A stretch of 64,000 bases of DNA from VAZQ01 sp963841705 (lineage in GTDB: Bacteria; Pseudomonadota; Alphaproteobacteria; Rhizobiales; Xanthobacteraceae). How positions within the stretch are numbered: the first letter of the stretch is position 1; the number at the start of each line of letters is the position of its first letter. A model generated the notes under the pieces. The model made no database searches, was not told the origin of the DNA, and worked only from the letters and a program-made list of their open reading frames with translations. This document shows, piece by piece, positions 16,802 to 25,085 of the stretch. Where the stretch lies: assembly GCA_963841705.1 (NCBI GenBank), contig CAWJDY010000018.1, forward strand, positions 62,001-126,000, written 5' to 3'. Both the position numbers and the translations under genes were made by a program.

Positions 16802-17779
16802 GTGACCGCGCGTTTCGACCCAGATCAGAAGACACTGCAAGCAGCACTCCAGGGCGACGCCGAGGCTGCGGCGGCGTTCACCCGGGCCGCCGCGGATCTG
16901 GTGTGGAGCGCCTGCCTGCGGGTCACATGCACCCAGGCCGAGACCGAGGAAGCCTTCCGCGAGGTGATGGCCGCTCTGCGCACCGGTGGCTTCGCGCGGC
17001 TCAAGGGCTATGACGGGCGCGCGCGTGTGCAAGTCTACCTAGCGCTCGTGGTGCGCGACCTCTTGGCGGAGCGCATAGTCAGGCTGCTTGCGCTCGATGC
17101 CGAGCGCGGCTGGCGCGCCTTCGAAGCGTTCTTCGCCGAGGATATGCGGCGCATGATCCTGCGTATGTTGCCGGGCAATGACCAGGAGCAAAACCGCGAG
17201 GACGCCTATCAATCGGTCTGCGAAGCCCTGGTGAAGAACGATCTGCAACGGTTGCGCGCCTATTCGGGGCGCGGCAGCCCTTCGGGCTTCATCTTGCATA
17301 TCATCGAGAATCTGGTCATCGATTACGTGCGCACGATCGTGCCCCGGCGACGCCTGCCGGCCGCGATCGCGCGCCTGGCCGCACTCGATCAGTCGATCTT
17401 CCGCCTGCTCTATTGGGAGCGCCTAGCGCCCGATCCAGTGCTGCTGCTAGTCCATTTGCCGCGCGAAAAGGCGCCGCCCACCGCGGCCGTCGTCGCCGAG
17501 GCGATGGCCCGCGTCCGTGCGGCACTTCCCTGCGGCTATCATGCGCAGGCGCCCGCTCGGACCATCGATATTTCGGCGGCCGACGAATGGAGCCTCGCCG
17601 GCGGTGCCGAGGGTTTCGCTGTGCCGACCCCCGAAGAACAGCTGGCTGAGGGGGAGGCGTCCAGCCTGCTCGATGAGGCATTGGCCGCCTTGCAGCTGGC
17701 GCGATCTCATCCACACAACTCAAGCTCGTCAAGACCAACGGCGTTCACAAACTGGATGTCGATCATCCTGATCACTTAA
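16802..17779 (+). CDS. Sigma-70-family RNA polymerase sigma factor-like protein, 3'-truncated
   Basis: The GTG at 16802 (ribosome site gggggaa) opens a frame of 325 codons. About the first 300 resemble an unusual large sigma-70-family protein: a duplicated region-2-like segment (FREVMAALRTGGFARLKGYDGRARVQVYLALVVRDLL and YQSVCEALVKNDLQRLRAYSGRGSPSGFILHIIENLVIDYVR). After ALAALQLA the frame turns into low-complexity residues (SHPHNSSSSR), and the expected region-4 helix-turn-helix is absent because a foreign segment starts near 17700. It is therefore probably inactive. It diverges from the ARPP-1 pseudogene. The exact family is uncertain. Confidence 0.7.
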   Translation: MTARFDPDQKTLQAALQGDAEAAAAFTRAAADLVWSACLRVTCTQAETEEAFREVMAALRTGGFARLKGYDGRARVQVYLALVVRDLLAERIVRLLALDAERGWRAFEAFFAEDMRRMILRMLPGNDQEQNREDAYQSVCEALVKNDLQRLRAYSGRGSPSGFILHIIENLVIDYVRTIVPRRRLPAAIARLAALDQSIFRLLYWERLAPDPVLLLVHLPREKAPPTAAVVAEAMARVRAALPCGYHAQAPARTIDISAADEWSLAGGAEGFAVPTPEEQLAEGEASSLLDEALAALQLARSHPHNSSSSRPTAFTNWMSIILIT

Positions 17780-17796
17780 TCGGAACCGCGCTTCTT

Positions 17797-18345
17797 ATGA
17801 AAGCGTTTGGAACGGCTGACAGTGATTTTCTGAATGGCCTTGTAAATCAACTCGCGAAAGCAGGTTCGAATGGCGAAGTCAGCGAGGGCGACATTAATTT
17901 TATGTTTTCGGTCATGAAAGGCATTGCGCCGAGGGATCAGCTCGAGGCGATGCTCGCCGCCCAAATGGCCGCCGTGCACGTGGCGACCATGACATTCGCC
18001 CGTCGCCTAGCCAACGTCGAAACCATCCCGCAACAGGATAGCGCGGAACGCGCTTTCAACAAGCTCACGCGTACTTTTACGACTCAGATGGAAGCTTTAA
18101 AGCGCTACCGGACCGGTGGCGAGCAGAAGGTTACGGTGCAACATGTTTCCGTTGCAGAAGGTGGCCAAGCGATCGTCGGCAACGTCACCCAGTCGCCGGG
18201 CCAGACGAGCAGGCCGGACGCGACTACGAGATCGCCACCTGCTCTTACCGACGCCAATGCTTCTGCGATGCCTATAATTGACGGAGCCAAACAAGCCGTG
18301 CCGGTACCAGCGCGGCCTCCCAGGCCAAGACCAAACCAGAAATGA
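17797..18345 (+). CDS. Hypothetical protein, cassette copy A first gene (5'-truncated)
   Basis: Unknown function. Residues about 1-105 match the C-terminal half of the 354-residue product at 32289-33353: shared landmarks are GTADxxFL, INFM or LNFM then SVxKGI, AMLAAQMAAVH versus AMLGAQMAAIH, and LTRTF..QMEAL.RY.TGG. The reading frame continues upstream of the ATG without a stop to about 17705 and there still matches the longer copy (IDHPD-like VDHPD). The gene has thus lost its proline-rich N-terminus at the junction with the sigma-factor gene. The tail is Pro/Arg rich. It overlaps the next gene by 4 bp (ATGA), as copy B does. Confidence 0.65.
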   Translation: MKAFGTADSDFLNGLVNQLAKAGSNGEVSEGDINFMFSVMKGIAPRDQLEAMLAAQMAAVHVATMTFARRLANVETIPQQDSAERAFNKLTRTFTTQMEALKRYRTGGEQKVTVQHVSVAEGGQAIVGNVTQSPGQTSRPDATTRSPPALTDANASAMPIIDGAKQAVPVPARPPRPRPNQK

Positions 18346-18611
18346 GCGGCAATCATAAGCGCAATACCGGGCCAATGTTATCCAGCCAGCGCTGTGGCGC
18401 GAAGACCCGGTCGGGCAAGCCCTGCCAGTCCCCATCGGTTCTCGGCAAGAGGCGCTGCCGCATGCACGGAGGGGCACCGGGATCAGGCGCTCCGCGCGGC
18501 AATAAGAACGCGCTGAAGTTCGGACTTTATACCCGTGAGGCGATCGCGGAGCGCAAGCGTCTGCGCGATCTCATGCGGCAATCGCTTAAACTGATTATGC
18601 GGTTGGTGTAA
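18342..18611 (+). CDS. Small HGG-motif Cys/Arg-rich protein, cassette copy A second gene
   Basis: An 89-residue basic protein with CGAKTRSGKPCQSP, CRMHGGAPGSG and PRGNKNALKFGLYTREA. The C-x(8)-C, C-x-x-H spacing suggests a small metal-binding or nucleic-acid-binding fold, similar to HGGxSTGP-type proteins found in phage and integrative elements; function unknown. Nearly identical in design to the 95-residue protein at 32005-32292. Translationally coupled to the upstream gene (ATGA). Confidence 0.7.
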   Translation: MSGNHKRNTGPMLSSQRCGAKTRSGKPCQSPSVLGKRRCRMHGGAPGSGAPRGNKNALKFGLYTREAIAERKRLRDLMRQSLKLIMRLV

Positions 18612-18834
18612 TTGGCCAAGCGGGACGACAGCTCAGGACACTTGAGCCTGACGGCCTAAGCCGCTCGTGGAGGAGAGCGGTTTGGCTCGATCGATCGACA
18701 GGCTCCAAATCGATCGTTCGCAGTTGCACTCGTTTGCGCTGCAGCGCAGTACTGATACATTCTTTTTCTTCGGTGTGTGTCGGCACCGCTACAGCTAACA
18801 GCACCTGACACGCGTATTATCAGCAGCATATTCG

Positions 18835-18933
18835 CAGATACGGCCTCGGATAGGAGTGCGCTGCGAACCAATGGTTGGCGCTATCCAGCCTACCGCTCGA
18901 GGGTCGCTCGGTCACGAGCGGCCCTTTCTTTCG
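18835..18933 (+). repeat. ~97-bp structured repeat, copy 1
   Basis: Starts CAGATACGGCCTCGGATAG and ends at a T-rich run (CCCTTTCTTTCG). Two hairpins can form: GGATAG/CTATCC enclosing AACC/GGTT, then GGGTCGCTCG / CGAGCGGCCC with loop GTCA. Copy 2 at 21194-21290 has the same orientation and is closely similar. Apart from this repeat, the 375 bp between 18612 and 18986 hold no gene I can support. It may act as a terminator for the HGG cassette or encode a small structured RNA. Confidence 0.6.
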
Positions 18934-18986
18934 TTGTAGCCGATAAACCAGGCAAGACCAACGAAGTCTCTGACGCCACCACGCCT

Positions 18987-20402
18987 TCAGCCTGGATCCA
19001 TTTGCTCGCTGTCGCCGTGGCGCCCACTTTGTTGTGCCGCCAGCTCTTTGAGGAAGGCTGCCGCCCACCATGAGACATCCCGGTTGCGGACCACCTCGAT
19101 CATGCTCTGCCAGCGGGCAACGCGCTCTGGCTCACTCATTTGCAGTGCACCACGGATGGCCTCGGCGACTTCGAGTTTGTCGTTTGGATTGAGGATAAGG
19201 GCGCCCGTGAGCTGCTGGGCGGCACCGGCAAACTTGGAAAGGATCAACACGCCCGGACGCAGCGGGTCCTGCGCCGCAACGTATTCCTTCGCGACCAGAT
19301 TCATACCGTCGCGCATCGGTGTCACCAGGGCCACGCGGGCAAGGCGGTAAAGGGCGGCCAATACCGAGCGGGGGTAAGCGCTGGTGACGTACTGGATCGG
19401 CACCCAGCCGGGCTCGCCCAATGTGCCATTGATCCGCCCCAGGGTTTCGTTCACCACCCCGCTTAGCGTCTCATATTCCGGGACTTCGCTGCGGCTTGTG
19501 GGCGCGATTTGCAGGTAGGTGACGCGACCCCGCTCTTTGGGGTTATCGAGCAGAAAGCGCTCGTAGGCTTCCATCCGCTGCGGGATGCCTTTGGAGTAAT
19601 CGAGACGGTCGACCCCGATGATCAGTTTGCGCGAGCCAAGCGCCGCTATCGTCTGGTTGACAATGCGATGTGACCAAGCACGCGCGGCGACTTTCTCAAA
19701 GTCGCTCGCGTCAATGCCGATCGGAAAACTTCTTACGCAGGTGCTCTTCCCGCTGGCGCTGAGCAGATCTTTCCTTTGCGCAACGGCTCCGAGCTCCTGC
19801 GTAAGCGCCCGCCTAAGGTTGTCGGCATCTCGCTCGGTTTGCACTCCCACCAGATTGAAATCCATGATCGCACGCAGAAGGTCCGTGCTGCCTGGAAGTG
19901 TTCCCAACACCTCAGGAGCCGGCCATGGGATATGATGAAAGTACCCAATCAGATTGCTGAGACCGAGAGACCGCAATTCTGCCGCAAGCGGAATCAGGTG
20001 ATAATCGTGTACCCATACGAGGTCGCCCAGACCGACAAGCTTCACCAGCGCCTGTGCAAATGTCCGATTAACCCGCAGGTAGCCGGCATAGTCCGTGCGT
20101 GAGAAATCGGACAGGCCCACGCGATAATGCATCGTTGGCCACAGCGCCCGATTGGCAAAGCCATAATAGTATTCCTGGCGGTCAAGCGAGGTGAGGTCGA
20201 TGAGCACGTAGCGAACATTCCCCCTGTCGACCATTCGGGGCTGGGAGGCAGGATGGGCAGTGACCTTGCCGCTCCAACCGAACCACAGACCCTGATAGGA
20301 CTGAAATGCCGCTCGCAGTGCGACGGCCAAGCCGCCAGCCGTCGCTTTGCCTACGGCCTCGGGAACCGACACGCGGTTAGAGACAATGACCAAGCGAGGC
20401 AA
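18987..20402 (-). CDS. otsA: Alpha,alpha-trehalose-6-phosphate synthase (UDP/GDP-forming)
   Basis: A 471-residue glycosyltransferase family 20 enzyme that joins UDP-glucose and glucose-6-phosphate into trehalose-6-phosphate. Visible landmarks: LVIVSNRVSVPE, GKATAGGLAVALRAAF, WVHDYHLIPLAAELR, FHHIPWPAPE, GIDASDFEK, IIGVDRLDYSKGIPQRMEAYERFL and TPMRDGMNLVAKEYVAAQ. The open frame extends upstream to 20828 without family content. The TTG at 20402, just before PRLVIVSNRV with ggagcg upstream, gives the usual family length and start. No otsB phosphatase gene is nearby. It sits inside the accessory region, with the repeat pair on either side. Confidence 0.88.
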   Translation of the reverse strand: MPRLVIVSNRVSVPEAVGKATAGGLAVALRAAFQSYQGLWFGWSGKVTAHPASQPRMVDRGNVRYVLIDLTSLDRQEYYYGFANRALWPTMHYRVGLSDFSRTDYAGYLRVNRTFAQALVKLVGLGDLVWVHDYHLIPLAAELRSLGLSNLIGYFHHIPWPAPEVLGTLPGSTDLLRAIMDFNLVGVQTERDADNLRRALTQELGAVAQRKDLLSASGKSTCVRSFPIGIDASDFEKVAARAWSHRIVNQTIAALGSRKLIIGVDRLDYSKGIPQRMEAYERFLLDNPKERGRVTYLQIAPTSRSEVPEYETLSGVVNETLGRINGTLGEPGWVPIQYVTSAYPRSVLAALYRLARVALVTPMRDGMNLVAKEYVAAQDPLRPGVLILSKFAGAAQQLTGALILNPNDKLEVAEAIRGALQMSEPERVARWQSMIEVVRNRDVSWWAAAFLKELAAQQSGRHGDSEQMDPG

Positions 20403-20849
20403 AGAGGCGCTCCAACACGGTCCCTTGCACAACGTAGAGCACGTGTGGCCCAGCGGACCAAATAGTCGACTAGCGCATCGGCTCGGACGTGCGCGCTCGG
20501 GAACGCAACCACGATAACATGGAATACGGGTCAGTGGTGCATGGCGGCTGGATTCGTCGAAGCTTGTCTGACCAAGCCGCACTTTTTTGCGCAGCAAAAC
20601 GACGATCGCCACTGAGCTAAATTTGGTATTTGAGGTAGAGTCGAGGATGGGCGCGGTAGCTTGGGCCATGCGGCAACGCTCCGTTTCCCATCCCCGCTCA
20701 TCGAACCGGACGTTGACTGAAGGTGGCCATGATGGTGGTGAAGGGCTTACGGACATAGGCCTCCACCTAAAAGGTCTCTGTGCTGATTTGTGCGACACTT
20801 TGGTGAAGGTTCTGTTATGAATCGGCAATCAGAAGGAGGGAGGTGAGCC
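20403..20849. other. Divergent intergenic region between otsA and a small membrane-protein gene
   Basis: 447 bp with no supported gene. It must hold the promoters of otsA (leftward) and the small membrane protein (rightward). I could not pick a convincing -35/-10 pair by eye. Confidence 0.4.
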
Positions 20850-21083
20850 GTGTTTACTAGCATCCTTGCCATAGTGACGGCTGTCGTGGGGCTCGCCGTG
20901 ATTATTGCTGGGGTATGGGGTGCTGTGGTGTTGATGACTCAGAAAGCCGATACACCGGTTCCTCTGAGATATTATGCAGTCGTGATCGCAACGATAGGTA
21001 TCGGAGTTGGCCTGCTTGGCATCGCGCAAGCGCTGCGAATTCTGCTTTTGATCCTCGCTAAGGTCGCTATTGTTGCCCCCTGA
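20850..21083 (+). CDS. Small two-helix membrane protein
   Basis: A 77-residue protein starting at GTG 20850, behind a very strong ribosome site (aaggagggaggtgag). Two long hydrophobic helices are evident, about residues 3-31 and 42-74, joined by a short polar loop (TQKADTPVPLRYY). No family recognised. The strong translation signal and clean helix pattern support a real gene. It is followed by structured repeat copy 2, which may serve as its terminator. Confidence 0.6.
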   Translation: MFTSILAIVTAVVGLAVIIAGVWGAVVLMTQKADTPVPLRYYAVVIATIGIGVGLLGIAQALRILLLILAKVAIVAP

Positions 21084-21193
21084 AGCATTGGGGCTGCCCA
21101 TCCCGAAATCCCGGCACTCAGGCCCCAGCGCCGACCGCTAAGTCCGCTTACGGGGGTGCTGCGGATGTAGAGGGCAGCCCCCCGAATAGACCA

Positions 21194-21290
21194 CAGATAC
21201 GGCCTCGGATAGAAGGGCGCTGCGACCATATGGTTGGCGCTATCCCGCCTGCCGATCGAGGGCCGCTCGGTCAGGAGCGGCTCCTTTCGC
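21194..21290 (+). repeat. ~97-bp structured repeat, copy 2
   Basis: Same orientation as copy 1 and alignable from CAGATACGGCCTCGGATAG to the closing hairpin. Stem positions differ in pairing-preserving ways: the T-G pair of copy 1 in the second stem becomes C-G here, and another G-C becomes G-T. The hairpin is GGGCCGCTC / GAGCGGCTC, followed by CCTTTCGC. Confidence 0.6.
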
Positions 21291-21757
21291 CCCCTTCCGG
21301 GCGGTATTTTTCAGGCCGCAATGGCCCCTGTGTTGCCGCTCTCAACGACAAAGCGCTTGAGGGTAGAAACCTAGCTCTCGGGTCACATGCGAGCTGGTGG
21401 CTCACAGCGATGCAGCCCATGCGGGAAGGCGTTGCTCAAGACCAATTTGACCGATCAGCAGTTGGCGGCGCTGATGTTGCAGCCAACATTTGTCGGATCA
21501 AATTACCGCTTTGGCTCTCCTGGATGATCCTCTGGCAATCTGCGGATGCCACCAAGGATGACCACCATGTTGGCCAAAAGCAAAAGCGCGATTGCGTGCT
21601 GCCACCAAGTCATGTGGGTTGAGTTTGAATGAGAATGCGGCAGTTTTATGAATAATGAGCACAGCACCGCGGCAGATCGTTACGAGCCGGCGATCAACCG
21701 GACGTATCAGGATCTCGCTTCACCCTATGGCACAACCATCATGCCGACGTGGGAATT
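21291..21757. other. Intergenic stretch without a supportable gene
   Basis: 467 bp with only short frames that show no domain features. The composition suggests decayed DNA leading into the ATPase fragment that follows. Confidence 0.4.
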
Positions 21758-22081
21758 TCTCTGATTTCTGCCGAAGCCCGCTTGCCGGTCGCCTGCGTCG
21801 CGCGCAGACCTTCCCTTCGGACATTAGGCACCGAGATTGTCTTCAGCCGTGAAGGCCGCGCTGGAACCAGGATCATTACGATGCGCAAAGCCTTCGGGAT
21901 ACCGTCGGCACCGTCAGCGCCGTCCGCGCCAATGGGGCAGGACAACCTCAAGCCGGGACCGGCTGATGCCGCCCTCAGTGACAGCTGCCGATCGAGCCCG
22001 AGCGAGACCCATAAGTCATCCATCACGGGCGCAGACGATGCTGACGGGGCTGACGCGAATGCCGCGGTTCGTTTCGGGTAA
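21758..22081 (+). pseudogene. 3'-end remnant of the recombination-module ATPase
   Basis: Two frames together match the C-terminus of the intact ATPase at 28710-30200. One gives SPLAGRLRRAQTF (intact copy: RVLAGRLRRAQTF). After a frameshift near 21815 the other gives LGTEIVFSREGRAGTRIITM (intact copy: LDIEIAFAREGREGARMIRM). A Ser/Pro/Ala-rich tail and DDADGADANAAVRFG follow to the stop at 22081. The body of the gene is missing, so this is a frameshifted terminal fragment. Confidence 0.75.
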
Positions 22082-22292
22082 TTGGGTTCTACTGCCGCCG
22101 GCCTTTACCCAGCAATCTTAGAAGGAGTGTTGGTCACGCAATCAAGCCGTAAAATCCCCCGCGAAATACATCTGATTTCGAGCCATCGCTTGCGGACATC
22201 ATACCCCTCAGCGCGGCTAGAGGATATTTTTACAACATCGATGCTATCGGTCGATGCACCGCCGGCCTCGACGAGAGTGGCTTCATCGCATC

Positions 22293-22658
22293 TCATGCTG
22301 CGTCCGCGAATGGGGTCGTTACCATTTCGATGCGGTCATAAGCAACGACCGGCCTTTTGTTCAATCGGTCTCCAGCTTCCAGTGACACCAACCCGCGTAG
22401 CTCAAGGGATTTCAGTGTTCTCGACAGATTGGACACGCTGCGCCCGGTGCGTTCAGCGAGCTCCGTAATACTTTGTGGCGGGTGGCGTCGGATTTCCCGC
22501 AACAGCGGCCAATTGTCATCGATCAATTTGCCGATGCTTTGCGCCGAGTTGAACCAGATTTTTGGTTCGCCCGGCTTGGTTCTCATGCCTTTGGCAATGG
22601 CGATCGTGCGCGCCTTGAATGTATCCATCGATGCGATTCCGATCCGCAAGACTTTCAT
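22293..22658 (-). CDS. TumA/HVO_A0114-like HTH antitoxin
   Basis: A 121-residue winged-helix protein. The HTH segment is PPQSITELAERTGRSVSNLSRTLKSLELRGLVSLE, followed by a wing (KRPVVAYDRIEMVTTP). The N-terminal half carries IWFNSAQSIGKLIDDNWPLLREI, typical of the MarR-like HVO_A0114 family that accompanies TumE toxins. The ATG at 22658 overlaps the stop of the upstream toxin gene (ATGA), so the pair is translationally coupled. It probably neutralises the toxin and represses the operon at the palindrome at 23025-23043. Confidence 0.8.
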   Translation of the reverse strand: MKVLRIGIASMDTFKARTIAIAKGMRTKPGEPKIWFNSAQSIGKLIDDNWPLLREIRRHPPQSITELAERTGRSVSNLSRTLKSLELRGLVSLEAGDRLNKRPVVAYDRIEMVTTPFADAA

Positions 22659-23032
22659 CGTATAACTCCAAGTTCGTTGAGCACCGCATCCACCTCTGCC
22701 CAAAAGTCCGCAAGCAATTGGAGGGCATCGACGTAATGATACGGCCGCGTCGTGCCCAGTCGATGCCGGTGATCCGCTTCCTTCCGAGCGCCGGATGGTC
22801 CGCGAGATGCGCGCACAACATGGGCGTTGTCGAAGCCTACCAGGCGGGCGCCGTCAGGTGCATGCAGTGTGAGAGAATAACTAACACCGTAAGGACGCCG
22901 TCGCGCGGCTGGCACTTTCCTCGCACGGAATTTCACCGTGTATCCGCTCGGCTCAATCGTAAACTGTTGCCCATCGAGATCGAGCAATGTATCGAGCGTT
23001 GGGTCAGGGCGGACCACAATCTTACTTATCAT
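22655..23032 (-). CDS. TumE-family toxin (DUF6516)
   Basis: About 125 residues, with the DUF6516/TumE layout: LDTLLDLDGQQFTIEPSGYTVKFRARKV, YGVSYSLTLHAPDGARLVGFDNAH, then HRLGTTRPYHYVDALQLLADFWAEVD. Members are ribonuclease-like toxins paired with an HTH antitoxin. The ATG at 23032 sits inside a perfect 9-1-9 palindrome and has no ribosome site, so the mRNA may be leaderless; the in-frame sequence upstream (to 23119) has no family content. First gene of the pair, with the antitoxin following with a 4-bp overlap. Confidence 0.8.
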   Translation of the reverse strand: MISKIVVRPDPTLDTLLDLDGQQFTIEPSGYTVKFRARKVPAARRRPYGVSYSLTLHAPDGARLVGFDNAHVVRASRGPSGARKEADHRHRLGTTRPYHYVDALQLLADFWAEVDAVLNELGVIR

Positions 23033-23043
23033 ACTATGATAAG
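23025..23043. promoter_or_regulatory. Palindromic operator candidate at the tumE start
   Basis: CTTATCATA-C-TATGATAAG is a perfect inverted repeat of 9 bp with a 1-bp centre, overlapping the toxin start codon. The arms also contain TATCAT/TATGAT, which resemble -10 boxes. Position and symmetry fit autorepression by the HTH antitoxin. Confidence 0.6.
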
Positions 23044-23285
23044 ATATGCAATCCCCCTGTCGGCTCGACCGCGCGGCAGGAGGCAACGAGCGCATCAGAT
23101 GTCGATCTTGCGGCAACACTGACGCCCGGGCCGCGCGGCTTTGCCCACCTCGAGCGGATGGACCAGCTTAGAGATCGACTTGGCTAGATGATCGGCTGCG
23201 CGATTGACAGTCATCGAGGAGCCACCGCCGTTGCCACGCGTCCAGCGGGCGATCGAGCACGATCGCGTCCTTGCCTTCTGGCTAC

Positions 23286-23450
23286 CTAGAATTCTCTAGA
23301 GAAACCGCGGTCTGAATGCCAGCAGCGCATGCGGACGATGCCCGCGCCCACCCCAAGCCATCTTCGGTTCCCCCGCGCGGCCGGTACTCGCAACCGATCC
23401 AGCCGGTGTATCCGAGCCGATCAAGCGCCGCGAAGATTTCCTTGTAGTTC
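23286..23450 (-). pseudogene. Hydroxypyruvate isomerase 3' fragment
   Basis: The minus-strand frame reads NYKEIFAALDRLGYTGWIGC then EYRPRGGTEDGLGW, the C-terminal signature of hydroxypyruvate isomerase (TIM-barrel Hyi family). A TAG codon lies immediately upstream of NYKEIF and the rest of the ~260-residue enzyme is missing. The frame runs on about 20 unrelated codons after GLGW. It is a gene scrap left by rearrangement. Confidence 0.75.
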
Positions 23451-23564
23451 TACCCCATCCGCGCATTTGATGCCGCTCAGCCCACGATCCCGTCATATGG
23501 GTTGCGTTGAGAAGACCATGGAAATTCCGGCCAGCTCTCTAGCTGAGTCCCCCGCCATGGCCTT

Positions 23565-23795
23565 TCAATAGCCGCGCTGATAATGAGACCGACGAATGGC
23601 GCCCGCGTGGGGGCTCGCCCGATGCGTCCGGAAGCGCGCTTCTTCTGCATCCGCGGCGCAAAACTCTGAGCAGAAGTGCTGTCCATCGGATGCCCGCCAA
23701 GACTCGAGATAGCTATCGCGTCTACGAAACGGCTGCTCGCAGAACGCACAGCGGGTGGGACTGCCAGGCATTAGCCATTTGCTACTCGTGACCAT
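23565..23795 (-). CDS. Small zinc-ribbon-like hypothetical protein
   Basis: A 76-residue protein with paired cysteines: RCAFCEQPF near residues 16-19 and HFCSEFCAADAEEAR near 41-45, a spacing fit for one zinc site. The remainder is polar and Arg-rich. No named family recognised. It stands alone between a gene scrap and the IS66 remnant. No strong ribosome site was noted, so confidence is moderate. Confidence 0.55.
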   Translation of the reverse strand: MVTSSKWLMPGSPTRCAFCEQPFRRRDSYLESWRASDGQHFCSEFCAADAEEARFRTHRASPHAGAIRRSHYQRGY

Positions 23796-23882
23796 CAGAT
23801 TACCTCCGCCCTACTAAAACGAAAGTTTGCGATGACCTGACTGAACTTGAGAGTAGCATGGTGGAATTGCGGCCCCTAGAAC

Positions 23883-23912
23883 GCCGAGATTAAAATCCTC
23901 GGCTGTGCTTTT
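23883..23912 (+). terminator. Possible rho-independent terminator
   Basis: Stem GCCGAG / CTCGGC with a 9-nt A/T-rich loop, followed by TGTGCTTTTTT. It lies just outside the IS66 end. No rightward gene directly precedes it, so its client is unclear. Confidence 0.4.
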
Positions 23913-23915
23913 TTG

Positions 23916-25085
23916 GTAAGCGTAATTCCTTCCGCACGCTCTTGGACACTTGACAGCTGCCGGCAGCTCGTGGCGAGAGCCGAACTCACGCGCGCGTGCT
24001 CGTGTGCTTCGTTGGTCAGATGAGATTTGAAACGAGTATCACACGGCAGTGAATCAGGAATCACGCCGCGATGCGCTCGGTGCTGTTCTGAGCGCGCAAC
24101 CAGGCCCAGGGCATGAGTTCATCAATGCGCGAGGCCGGCCATAGATTGATGAGCTTGGTGAGGACGTCCTCGAGATAGGCTTCCGGATCAACGCCATTGA
24201 GCTTGCAGGTCTCGATCAGGGAGGCAACGGCAGCCCAGTTGGCCGCACCTTGTTCGCAGCCGGCGAACAGCGCGTTTTTGCGCGTAAGCGCGATTGGACG
24301 AATCGTGCGCTCCACCGCATTCGTGTCCATCTCGATGCGGCCGTCGGCGAGGAAGCGCACCAAGCCGTCCCAGTGCTTGAGGCCATAGCGGATTGCGCCG
24401 GCAATGACCGATTTGCCGGAGACGCGCGTGAGCTCGCTTTCGAGCCAAGTTTTAAGAGCATCGACGAGCGGCTCACTCTCTGCTTCACGTACCGCTTGGC
24501 GTTCCACCGCGCTGCGCCCGCGGATCCGCTTCTCGATCGCATAGAGCGCGGCAATACGCATGAGTGCTCCCTGCGCGATCGGCGCCGGACCGGACTTCGC
24601 AATCTCATAGAATCGTCTTCGCCAATGCGCCCAACAAAAAGCGAGTGCCGGGCCGCTGTTGCGCCTGCGGTCGACCAATTGCTTGTACGCCGCATAGCCG
24701 TCGCACTGCACGATGCCGCAATAGTCTGCGAGCAGCTTGATGGCGTGTTCTGCGCCGCGACCGGGCGCATAGCTGTAGGCGACCGCGGGCGGATCCTCAT
24801 TGCCCCACGGCCGGTCGTCGCGCGCCATCGACCAGAAGTATCCGATCCTGGTGCGCCCGCGCCCGGGATCGAGCACCGGCACCGGTGTCTCATCCACAGC
24901 GAGCTTGACCGAGCCGAGCAGGATCTCGCGCAGACGTGCAACCACCGGAGCGAGCTCGGCCGCCGCATAGCCCACCCATGCGGCGAGCGTCAGATGCCGC
25001 GCGATCAGGGCCCGCCAGCCAATCACATGGTGGATGACGACCGCCAATCGAGGACGGCATTGCGCGTACGGTCCTTTCGCCAATC
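23916..25085 (-). mobile_element. IS66-family insertion sequence remnant
   Basis: The left edge has GTAAGCG (23916-23922), the usual IS66 terminal sequence, 139 bp outside the transposase stop. The transposase runs leftward and is cut at about 25085, where a sugar-transferase fragment begins directly. The opposite terminal repeat and the accessory tnpA/tnpB genes are missing, so the element cannot move by itself. Confidence 0.65.
24061..25083 (-). pseudogene. IS66 transposase (TnpC), 5'-truncated
   Basis: About 330 codons of the IS66 transposase core. LAVDETPVPVLDPG carries the first catalytic Asp, CDGYAAYK the second, and the later helix MDTNAVERTIRPIALTRKNAL the Glu, followed by the C-terminal SLIETCKLNGVDPEAYL and LMPWAW typical of the IS66 C domain. 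Full-length TnpC is about 500-550 residues. Here the N-terminal zinc-finger and leucine-zipper part is missing, and the first ~20 codons are not in register with family sequence. Confidence 0.85.

Noticed and set aside
17855..17885. A GGTTCGAAT string as a possible tRNA T-arm
   Set aside because: No acceptor stem, anticodon arm or CCA-compatible end around it, and it lies inside a coding frame.
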